From positions 1 to 64,000 of the forward strand of contig CAYNOT010000021.1 of assembly GCA_964398945.1 (NCBI GenBank): 64,000 nt of DNA, read 5' to 3'. Numbering within the stretch: position 1 is the first letter of the stretch; the number at the start of each line of letters is the position of its first letter. The position numbers and the translations under genes were made by a program. Source of the stretch: JBGTGG01 sp964398945. Its GTDB lineage: Bacteria; Bacteroidota; Bacteroidia; Cytophagales; Cyclobacteriaceae. The notes under the pieces were generated by a model that was given only the letters and a program-made list of their open reading frames with translations, searched no databases and was not told the origin of the DNA. Shown piece after piece: positions 1 through 6,749 of the stretch.

Positions 1-1
1 T

Positions 2-79
2 ACCCACGCAATGCATGCCGAGCGGTTGGATATAGTATGGAATGCATTTCTGAAACTGATGAGTGACGTATCTGAATAA
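2..79 (+). CDS. C-terminal tail of an upstream gene (partial)
   Basis: Frame 2 is open from the window edge to a TAA at 77-79 and encodes about 25 residues ending in LKLMSDVSE. The composition looks protein-like, but the piece is too short to assign to a family. The stop codon lies 17 bases before a long attC-like hairpin, the same arrangement as at other accessory genes in this window. It could also be a chance open stretch. Confidence 0.3.
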   Translation, partial: THAMHAERLDIVWNAFLKLMSDVSE

Positions 80-96
80 ACATAGTTCCAAGAACA

Positions 97-215
97 CCAC
101 CAACATCGGTTTTGCGTCAGGCGGGCAGGCTTTCTTCGTATGAAAATTTCTGCTAAATTTGAACTGTGTGCTTCGTATCAAGTGTAGTGCTGAAAAGCCC
201 CCACTACGTTGGCGG
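97..215 (+). repeat. attC-like imperfect hairpin (site a)
   Basis: The element opens with CCACCAAC (97-104) and closes with GTTGGCGG (208-215), which pair over 7 of 8 bases. Inside, weaker complementary blocks (for example GGCTTTC against GAAAAGCC) give a long imperfect stem. The length of 119 bp and the CAAC...GTTG ends resemble integron attC recombination sites, although the strict RYYYAAC/GTTRRRY consensus is not met. It lies between the tail of one gene and the DUF2971 gene. A transcription terminator or another dispersed repeat family is the alternative. Confidence 0.4.
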
Positions 216-243
216 CAAGTTTTCGAGTAAAATATAAGAGATA

Positions 244-1104
244 GTGAAAAACGAATCACCTGAATTCATATATAAATACACTTCGATTAATAAGTACTTG
301 TATGAAGTATTAATCCGAAATGAATTATGGTTCTCAGCTCCATATGATTTTAATGACCCATTTGACTCATCAGTACCAATAGATTTAGCTATTGAATCAT
401 TGAAAAAAATTTCAATTTCCATTTCTGACTGGAGTGAGATTAACAAACTTGTTGATGACAAAAACATAAACGAGGAAATCCTAGCTCCATCCATTTTTAG
501 TAAAAAACTCAAGGAATTAAGAAAGCAATTTGGAGTTTGTTGCTTTTCAAGTATTGACGACAATTTAATTATGTGGTCTCACTACGCAGATAATCATAAA
601 GGAATTCTTTTGAAGTTTGATACAGCTGAATTAAATAAAGCCTTTGAGCGAATAAGTTTAGTCACCTATACAGACAAACTTGAAGAGATAAATTACAAAG
701 CGACCGATACAGAAACTCTATTTACAGATTTATTAACCAAGAAATCGACTCATTGGGAATCGGAAAATGAAGTGAGAATAATCACAAAGAAAAACGGACA
801 TTTTGGATTTCCTAAATCATCTTTAAGAGAAATAAAATTTGGACTTAGATGTGATTTATCACAAATGCACGACATAATTAATTTGTGTGAGAAATTTGGT
901 TATCGTAATACCGTATTTTCTCAATCTCAAAACAAGAATTACGAATACAAATTAATTTCTTCAAGTTTAACAGAATCAAACGAATATAAAGCTTATAAGT
1001 CCTTTGGAGATAAGGGAAATCTTGAAGATTTTGCTTGTGAACCTGATAATACTGAAATGAGAGAACGAAGAAAGATATTTGAACAGATAAAAAAATTGGA
1101 ATAA
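244..1104 (+). CDS. DUF2971 family protein
   Basis: The 286-residue product matches the DUF2971 pattern: an N-terminal YKYTS segment, LWFSAPYDFNDPFD at about 29-42, CCFSSIDDNLIMWSHYAD at about 99-116 and a WESENEVRII segment near 170. The family is widespread in mobile and defence-type regions and its biochemical role is not known to me. The start is GTG at 244, with no earlier ATG in frame. The gene is clearly more AT-rich than the neighbouring nth and namZ genes and follows an attC-like hairpin, so I infer horizontal acquisition. No comparable hairpin is seen after its stop. Confidence 0.75.
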   Translation: MKNESPEFIYKYTSINKYLYEVLIRNELWFSAPYDFNDPFDSSVPIDLAIESLKKISISISDWSEINKLVDDKNINEEILAPSIFSKKLKELRKQFGVCCFSSIDDNLIMWSHYADNHKGILLKFDTAELNKAFERISLVTYTDKLEEINYKATDTETLFTDLLTKKSTHWESENEVRIITKKNGHFGFPKSSLREIKFGLRCDLSQMHDIINLCEKFGYRNTVFSQSQNKNYEYKLISSSLTESNEYKAYKSFGDKGNLEDFACEPDNTEMRERRKIFEQIKKLE

Positions 1105-1183
1105 GATCCCGGGCTATAAAAAGGTATTCCTTAAATTTTAGCTTAGGTATATTTACGGATTATCAGATAAATAAAAGCGAACT

Positions 1184-1819
1184 TTAATCCCGCAAACCCT
1201 TCCGCATATATTTTTTGCAAATGGGGCAATCTTCCCACCGGTGGTTTCTTGCCGGGCAATATTCACGGCCAAAGTAAATAAACTGAAGGTGGGCTTTTTT
1301 CCAGCGCTGTTCCGGGATCAGCCGCTTCAAATCTTTCTCTGTTCGTTCCACACTTTTCCCATTCGACAATCCCCAGCGATACGCCAACCGATGAATGTGG
1401 GTGTCAACCGGAAAAGCAGGAATGTCAAACCACTGGGTCATCACAACCGATGCGGTTTTATGACCCACAGCCGGCAGTTCTTCCAATGCTTCAAATGTGT
1501 TGGGCACTTTACCATCATATTTTTCCACCAATATTTTTGATAAGCCCGCAATGCCTTTTGATTTCATCGGTGACAACCCGCACGGTTTAATGATTTCCCG
1601 GATTTCTTCCACCGTCAACTTCATCATATCATACGGATTGTCGGCTTGCTTAAATAAAGACGGAGTGACAAGGTTTACACGCACATCCGTACATTGTGCG
1701 GATAAAAGCACCGCGATCAATAACGTGTATGCATCTTTGTGGTCAAGCGGTGGTTTTACAGTGGGATAGTAATGATCAAGAATGCCGAGGATGTCCTCTA
1801 CTTTTTCGCTTTTCGTCAT
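1184..1819 (-). CDS. nth: Endonuclease III (DNA glycosylase/AP lyase)
   Basis: Base-excision-repair enzyme that removes oxidised pyrimidines and nicks the abasic site. The helix-hairpin-helix segment LPAVGHKTASVV carries the catalytic Lys, and VDTHIHR carries the catalytic Asp. ALLSAQCTD near the N terminus is typical. The start at 1819 (MTKSEK) is preferred because a start at 1852 would run into the upstream gene, which stops at 1827; the two genes are then 7 bp apart and probably cotranscribed. The C-terminal cluster motif is odd: it reads C-x9-C-x2-C, and the fourth Cys of the usual [4Fe-4S] loop (C-x6-C-x2-C-x5-C) is absent. Confidence 0.93.
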   Translation of the reverse strand: MTKSEKVEDILGILDHYYPTVKPPLDHKDAYTLLIAVLLSAQCTDVRVNLVTPSLFKQADNPYDMMKLTVEEIREIIKPCGLSPMKSKGIAGLSKILVEKYDGKVPNTFEALEELPAVGHKTASVVMTQWFDIPAFPVDTHIHRLAYRWGLSNGKSVERTEKDLKRLIPEQRWKKAHLQFIYFGREYCPARNHRWEDCPICKKYMRKGLRD

Positions 1820-1826
1820 GCTTGAT

Positions 1827-2987
1827 TTATTGATACAGCAAATATTTTTCACGCATTTTCATGTACGCATCCAATCCCGGTTGCCAGGAAGCACGGATTT
1901 GTTCTTCTGAAAATCCTTTTCTGATTTGTTCCTGGAGTGATTTTGTTCCTGCCAGTTTTGAAAAATAAGGGGTGAAGAATTTTTCTTTTTCCGGATACGC
2001 CTGGTACATTTTGAATACGTATTGCAAATCTATTTTTGCAGGAACGGTAACGGTAGATAAATCCATTCCATAGCAAGTTTCATCTTTGAAGGGGGGATTG
2101 GTTGACATCGTATCAATCGCGATGGGAGTGAAAGCGTAAGGCATATCTTTCAATTTTGGGTTCCCGATTTTCTCAAAAGGTGTAAAGGTTCCACGGCCAA
2201 TGCTGATGACTGTTCCTTCAAATAAACAAAGCGATGGATAAAGTTTGATGGATTGATCGGTGGGAAGATTGGGGGAAGGTTTTATCGGCAAGTTGTAAAC
2301 ATCAGTATGTCCCCAGTTTTTCATCGGAACGATGGTAACATCACATTGCACTCCGTTTTCCAACCACCTTTCACCGTTGATCATTTGTGCAAGCTCACCA
2401 ACAGTAAGTCCATGCACAATGGGAATGGGGTGCATGCCCACAAAAGATTGAAATTCTTTTTCGAGAATCGGGCCATCGATATACCCGCCATGTGGATTGG
2501 GACGATCAAGGATAATTAATTTTTTATTTTGCTCCGCACAGGTTTCCATAATGTAATGCATCGTGCTGATGTATGTATAAAAGCGCGTGCCTACATCCTG
2601 GATATCAAAAATGACAACATCAACATCTTTTAGTTGACCAACTGAAGGTTTTTTGTTGTTACCGTAAATCGAGATAATAGGGATGCCTGTTTTTATATCG
2701 ATGCCATCTTTAATGGTTTCCCCATCGGGGCGTGATCCGCGAAAGCCGTGTTCGGGCGCAAAAATTTTTGCGATGTTGATGTTTAAGGATTGCAGGGTAT
2801 CTGCCAGGTGTTTGTTGTTGACCACCGCGGTATGGTTGACCACCAGGGCACAACGTTTATCCGTGATGAGGGGAATGAGTACATCCAATTGGTCGGCCCC
2901 GGTTTGCAATACTGCTGTTTGTTGGGGAACAGCCATACAGCTTTTCATGCTGAATAAAAAAATGACGACTAATAGAATCCTAACCAT
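1827..2987 (-). CDS. namZ: DUF1343 protein, NamZ-type exo-beta-N-acetylmuramidase
   Basis: The 386-residue exported protein begins with a hydrophobic signal sequence (MVRILLVVIFLFSM). It carries the DUF1343/YbbC signatures VVNHTAV, IFAPEHGFRG, DVVIFDIQDVGTRFYTYISTM, LDRPNPHGG and SLCLFEGTVISIGRGT. NamZ enzymes release N-acetylmuramic acid from the non-reducing end of peptidoglycan fragments, so the role is cell-wall turnover or recovery outside the cytoplasm. It is divergent from the permease gene, with only 43 bp between the starts. On the minus strand TAATTTTG (3013-3020) fits the TAnnTTTG promoter element. A good lipobox is not visible, so a soluble periplasmic protein is more likely. Confidence 0.87.
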   Translation of the reverse strand: MVRILLVVIFLFSMKSCMAVPQQTAVLQTGADQLDVLIPLITDKRCALVVNHTAVVNNKHLADTLQSLNINIAKIFAPEHGFRGSRPDGETIKDGIDIKTGIPIISIYGNNKKPSVGQLKDVDVVIFDIQDVGTRFYTYISTMHYIMETCAEQNKKLIILDRPNPHGGYIDGPILEKEFQSFVGMHPIPIVHGLTVGELAQMINGERWLENGVQCDVTIVPMKNWGHTDVYNLPIKPSPNLPTDQSIKLYPSLCLFEGTVISIGRGTFTPFEKIGNPKLKDMPYAFTPIAIDTMSTNPPFKDETCYGMDLSTVTVPAKIDLQYVFKMYQAYPEKEKFFTPYFSKLAGTKSLQEQIRKGFSEEQIRASWQPGLDAYMKMREKYLLYQ

Positions 2988-3030
2988 TGAAAGCTTTATT
3001 TTGCGACAGTTTCAAAATTAACCATACTTC

Positions 3031-4266
3031 TTGAACCTCTCGTATTTCATATCAAAAAGAATCAGCAATAAGCAACAGGGAGGGTTCTCCGGTACTATCC
3101 ACAAAATTGGGATTGCCAGCATTGCCATTGGGTTGGCGGCTTTGATCGTTTCATTTCTGATTATGCGGGGTTTTCAGGAAACAGTAAAGAATAAGATTTA
3201 CAATTTCAGCGGGCATTTGATCATCAAAAAGCTCACCCCGGGAAACTCGATGGAGGATGCCCCCATGTATTACAATCTTGACTTGTACAATCACCCTGAA
3301 AAATATGAACACGTTCGCCACGTGCAGGAGTTTGCGCACAAGGCTGGATTGATTAAGACCGATGAAGAAATCCTGGGTGTGGTTGTAAAAGGTGTGGGCA
3401 CTAGTTTTGCGAGAGAACTGTTTCAGGAAAATATTATTGAGGGTAAATTTTTGAGTTTCCCTGATTCGGGTTATTCCAATGAAGTGGTGATCAGCAAGGC
3501 GATAGCCGATAAACTTCAAATCAGATTGCACGATGATGTGCTCGTCCATTTTTTCCAGAACCCGCCACGGGTGAGGAAATTAACGGTGAGCGGGGTTTAT
3601 GAAACCAACCTTTCAGAATACTACGACAGTAAAATCATCATTGGAGACATCCGGATGATTGCCCGCCTGAATGACTGGCGCGACAGCATCGCAGGGGGGC
3701 TTGAAGTTTTTGTGGAGAATCATTCACACATCGATGACGTAGGTTTTGCCATCGGGGAGGAGATGGACTATAATGTCGATACGTTTGACTTATCCATTCA
3801 ACGAATTAGTGACAATTTCTATCAGGTTTTTGAATGGTTGAATTTGCTGAGCCGGCAAGTCAATTTTTTACTCGTGATTATCCTGATCGTGGTGTGCGTC
3901 AATATGATCTCCATTGTGTTGATTTTGGTAATGGAGCGGACCCAAATGATTGGTATGCTCAAAGCAATGGGTGCAAAGGACCGGCTGATCCGGTCAATTT
4001 TCGTGTATCAGGGGATCAACCTGGTGCTCAAAGGGCTTTTATGGGGAAATCTGATCGGATTGGGAGTGTGTTTCATCCAATATAAATTCAAGGTTGTGGC
4101 GCTAAACCCAAAGGATTATTATATGGACGTGGTGCCCGTGAGTTGGCATTGGGAAATAGTGGGTGCCTTGAACCTGATTGTGTTGGTGGTTATTTCGTTG
4201 GTTTTATTGGTGCCAACTGTGGTTATATCGAAGATTTCGCCCATAAAGGCAATCCGGTTTGACTGA
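3031..4266 (+). CDS. ABC transporter permease, LolC/LolE (FtsX) type
   Basis: The 411-residue membrane protein has one N-terminal membrane helix (IGIASIAIGLAALIVSFLIM), a periplasmic domain of about 220 residues, and three C-terminal helices: the architecture of lipoprotein-release permeases. The segment VMERTQMIGMLKAMGAKDR is the typical cytoplasmic coupling loop of this family, and the end (ISPIKAIRFD) is also typical. Bacteroidota commonly have a single such protein acting as a homodimer with a LolD-type ATPase, which is not in this window. The start is TTG at 3031, chosen because the family begins with a sequence like MNLSYFISKRI. Confidence 0.85.
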   Translation: MNLSYFISKRISNKQQGGFSGTIHKIGIASIAIGLAALIVSFLIMRGFQETVKNKIYNFSGHLIIKKLTPGNSMEDAPMYYNLDLYNHPEKYEHVRHVQEFAHKAGLIKTDEEILGVVVKGVGTSFARELFQENIIEGKFLSFPDSGYSNEVVISKAIADKLQIRLHDDVLVHFFQNPPRVRKLTVSGVYETNLSEYYDSKIIIGDIRMIARLNDWRDSIAGGLEVFVENHSHIDDVGFAIGEEMDYNVDTFDLSIQRISDNFYQVFEWLNLLSRQVNFLLVIILIVVCVNMISIVLILVMERTQMIGMLKAMGAKDRLIRSIFVYQGINLVLKGLLWGNLIGLGVCFIQYKFKVVALNPKDYYMDVVPVSWHWEIVGALNLIVLVVISLVLLVPTVVISKISPIKAIRFD

Positions 4267-4304
4267 AGTTATTTAAAACTACTGTCATCCGACTAAATAA
4301 AATG

Positions 4305-4336
4305 AGGCGGAGGTACTGCTACCATCCGCCTTTTTT
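4305..4336 (+). terminator. Rho-independent terminator after the LolC/E permease
   Basis: AGGCGGA (4305-4311) pairs with TCCGCCT (4325-4331). The inner bases GGTA and TACC extend the stem, and a T run follows. It lies 38 bp after the permease stop. Confidence 0.8.
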
Positions 4337-4519
4337 ATGATGTTTGAGTTACCACACCAAAACATCATGGGTAAAAATATCAAATTATCAGGTCAACCGA
4401 TTCTTTGCCAGTTATTTTCTTTTATTCCAGACCATGCCATTACCGATGCCACTGCTGTCCATAAGTCGGACCGTTACTATAAAACGATGGATCAGATTCA
4501 TTTTCTGGGGATTAGTTAG
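4337..4519 (+). pseudogene. IS4-family transposase, N-terminal fragment
   Basis: An open frame of about 60 codons (ATG 4337 or 4367) encodes MGKNIKLSGQPILCQLFSFI followed by SDRYYKTMDQIHFLG. This resembles the DUF4372-type N-terminal domain of IS4-like transposases, in which a short helix-rich segment precedes the DDE domain. Everything after about residue 58 is missing: the frame runs into the 3' end of a different, oppositely oriented transposase remnant. It is almost certainly a non-functional fragment. The family call rests on pattern memory and is moderate. Confidence 0.5.
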
Positions 4520-4520
4520 T

Positions 4521-5100
4521 TCAGGTGAATAATTTTTCAAGTCTAAAGAGGAAGAATTTAACATCGGTAACGCCTCTTAAATTAGCTCTGAATCCTTTGA
4601 TTTTAGAGTTGAAAGATTCTGCATTGGCGTTAGTGCTTCTGTTAGCAAAGAAGTTTAAGATGTTATCCAAATGATATTCAAGAGAGTTTACAACGGTATT
4701 AAATTCTTCAATCTTTGAGGCGACTACCTGCTTTTTCCAATCATTGAATTGGGCGAGGGCTTTCTCTCGGGACAGGCATTTGTAGATACTCCTGAAGGTC
4801 AAAGAAAGTTTATAGGCTTGTTTTAGAAGCGGATATCTTTCAAATAGAATGGCTGCCCTTTTGGATTGATTAGGTGTCCAATCCTCTTCAAAGGAGTAAA
4901 GCAAATATCGACTTCTCGCTAAGAGTTCTTTTACGGTGTCACCGTTTGGAAGCACTTGGGGATAATATTTTTCTCCTCGTTGTTTGGCTTGTTTGGTGGC
5001 CTTGTTTTCTTCTTCAAGGGCTTGCCAGCGAAAGTTGATCCGTAGGTGCTGCATGGCATCCATGACTAATCTTACCGCGTGAAAATGGTCTATTACCTGT
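4521..5100 (-). pseudogene. ISL3-family (ISAon1-like) transposase, C-terminal fragment
   Basis: The minus-strand frame encodes the last 190 or so residues of an ISL3-type transposase. DHFHAVRLVMDAMQ lies upstream of the first ATG (5063), so the reading frame really extends to about 5100. The C-terminal block TNANAESFNSKIKGFRANLRG is the hallmark end of the ISL3 DDE domain. The N-terminal zinc-ribbon and HTH part and the first catalytic Asp are missing, so it is a truncated remnant. Its broken end abuts a plus-strand gene that has lost its 5' part. Confidence 0.75.
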
Positions 5101-5104
5101 ATTG

Positions 5105-5275
5105 CTGTTTAGAATAGATGAAAAGAAGGAAACAGACGAACTTGATTTTTTGGTAATTCCATCATTTAAAGAGAATAAACTCTTGGTTAGAAACGATTTC
5201 AAATTTGTTGAAATGACAAATGACAACTTGAAACAAAAGATTGAAAGTATTATTAAATGGCACGACAAAAAATAA
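5105..5275 (+). pseudogene. C-terminal remnant of an unidentified gene
   Basis: From the transposon scar the plus strand is open for 56 codons to a TAA at 5273-5275, encoding LFRIDEKKETDELDFLVIP and ending in IIKWHDKK. There is no start codon with a plausible leader. The 5' part seems to have been deleted or displaced when the ISL3-like element arrived. The stop codon touches an attC-like hairpin, the same gene-then-hairpin order seen at 32252 and 34447. Function unknown. Confidence 0.45.
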
Positions 5276-5278
5276 CTA

Positions 5279-5413
5279 CCACCAACAGCACCTACCCAAA
5301 AGTGGCGATTCAGTGGTTAAATCAAGCTTTGTGCTTCTATCAAAGTTTCTGCTTGGTTGACAGTGAAGTGCTCCGAAATCGCCACCTTCGGGTAGCCGCC
5401 CAACGTTGACGGG
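5279..5413 (+). repeat. attC-like imperfect hairpin (site b)
   Basis: The element is 135 bp long. It opens with CCACCAAC (5279-5286), as site a does, and closes with GTTGACGGG (5405-5413). The stem has CTACCC (5292-5297) against GGGTAG (5390-5395) and GTGGCGATT (5302-5310) against AATCGCCAC (5377-5385), separated by a symmetrical 4-base internal loop: 15 paired bases. A bulged two-box stem with CAAC/GTTG ends is the layout of an attC site. It directly follows the stop codon of the gene remnant. Confidence 0.5.
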
Positions 5414-5615
5414 CATGCTTAGACAAAACGACAGAGATCTATTCATAGCCGAAAAGACCCTTTTGAAAAGTAAAGTTTGAACCACACTGGCACAAGCATT
5501 CGCTGGGTTCGGCAAAAGGATTTGCGGAGAAAATCCCTTATATTCCCCTTAAATATGCGGTGATTATTCGTATATTTAGCCTAAGAGTTTAGGAATAATC
5601 CTCAAAATAAGCCGG
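5414..5615. other. Intergenic stretch upstream of the Fic gene
   Basis: I see no gene here. The part before 5616 is AT-rich (for example TATATTTAG near 5570-5580) and may hold the fic promoter, but no complete TTTG/TAnnTTTG pair was found. Together with the hairpin before it, this makes about 340 bp without an intact gene. Confidence 0.3.
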
Positions 5616-6710
5616 GTGAAATACATTTATCAATATGAACAATGGCCCCATTTCAAATGGGATGAGGAGGAAATACAAGTTGTTTTAGGGAAAGTCCGTC
5701 ATTTACAGGGCAAGGTTTTTGGCCAGATGGGAGCAATGGGATTCTCGATAAAGCAAGAAACCATGCTTTCAACGTTAACGCTCGATGTACTAAAATCCTC
5801 TGAAATTGAAGGTGAGATATTGAACTATGAGCAGGTTCGCTCTTCCATTGCCCGAAGTTTAGGATTGGAGTATGCTGGCATGGTACACGGTGATAGAAAT
5901 GTTGAGGGGGTAGTGGAAATGATGCTGGATGCAACGCAGCGGTACCATGAGCCTCTCGATCATGAGCGGATATTCGGATGGCACGCTGCATTGTTTCCTA
6001 CCGGTTGGAGTGGTATTCATCGAATCGATACAGGCTGTTATCGCAAAGATGAAATGCAAGTAGTCTCAGGTGCATTGGGTAAAGAAAAAATCCATTACGA
6101 GGCTCCACCTCCAGATGTTGTTAAAAAAGAAATGGATACTTTTTTGGAATGGATTAACAGCGAAACAAAGATTGATGGAGTATTAAAGTCAGCCATTGCC
6201 CATTTTTGGTTTATAATAATCCATCCATTTGATGATGGAAATGGACGCATTGCACGCGCTATTTCAGATATGTTGCTTGCGCGTTCAGAAGATAGTCCGC
6301 AAAGGTTTTATAGCTTTTCAAACCAAATATTGATAGAAAAGAAAATATACTATGAGACACTGCAGAAAGTTCAACATAGTACTGGTGATATTACAAAATG
6401 GGTAGACTGGTTCTTAAATTGTTTGCATCGCGCATTGATTTCAACGGAGGAAACTTTAAAACGCGTACTTTATAAGACTGAATTTTGGGATAGACATAAA
6501 GAGACCATTCTTAATAGTCGGCAACGATTAATGCTAAATAAATTATTGGATGGGTTCGAAGGAAAACTGAGAACTTCCAAATGGGCAAAAATAACAAAGT
6601 GTTCTGCTGATACAGCGTTGCGGGATATTAAGGATTTGATTGAAAAAGGTATTTTAAAGCCAGAAGGATCGGGTGGAAGAAGTACAAATTATGAATTGAC
6701 GAATAGTTAA
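5616..6710 (+). CDS. fic: Fic family protein (AMPylase) with DUF4172 N-terminal domain
   Basis: The 364-residue protein has an N-terminal DUF4172 region (MKYIYQYEQWPHFKW...), a Fic core and a C-terminal winged-helix region. The Fic active-site loop HPFDDGNGRIAR is complete, at about residue 205, so nucleotidyl transfer (usually AMP onto a target hydroxyl) is expected. SSEIEG near residue 66 matches the class II inhibitory motif (S/T)xxxE(G/N), which implies self-inhibition by an N-terminal helix. The start is GTG at 5616. It stands alone next to an accessory scar; I see no antitoxin gene, consistent with built-in inhibition. Confidence 0.88.
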   Translation: MKYIYQYEQWPHFKWDEEEIQVVLGKVRHLQGKVFGQMGAMGFSIKQETMLSTLTLDVLKSSEIEGEILNYEQVRSSIARSLGLEYAGMVHGDRNVEGVVEMMLDATQRYHEPLDHERIFGWHAALFPTGWSGIHRIDTGCYRKDEMQVVSGALGKEKIHYEAPPPDVVKKEMDTFLEWINSETKIDGVLKSAIAHFWFIIIHPFDDGNGRIARAISDMLLARSEDSPQRFYSFSNQILIEKKIYYETLQKVQHSTGDITKWVDWFLNCLHRALISTEETLKRVLYKTEFWDRHKETILNSRQRLMLNKLLDGFEGKLRTSKWAKITKCSADTALRDIKDLIEKGILKPEGSGGRSTNYELTNS

Positions 6711-6749
6711 AATATGAAATATCTGTCAGCAAAACCACACAATTAACAG

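Noticed and set aside
4337..4519. Intact small gene of 60 codons after the LolC/E terminator
   Set aside because: It resembles only the N-terminal part of an IS4-type transposase and ends at the junction with another element.
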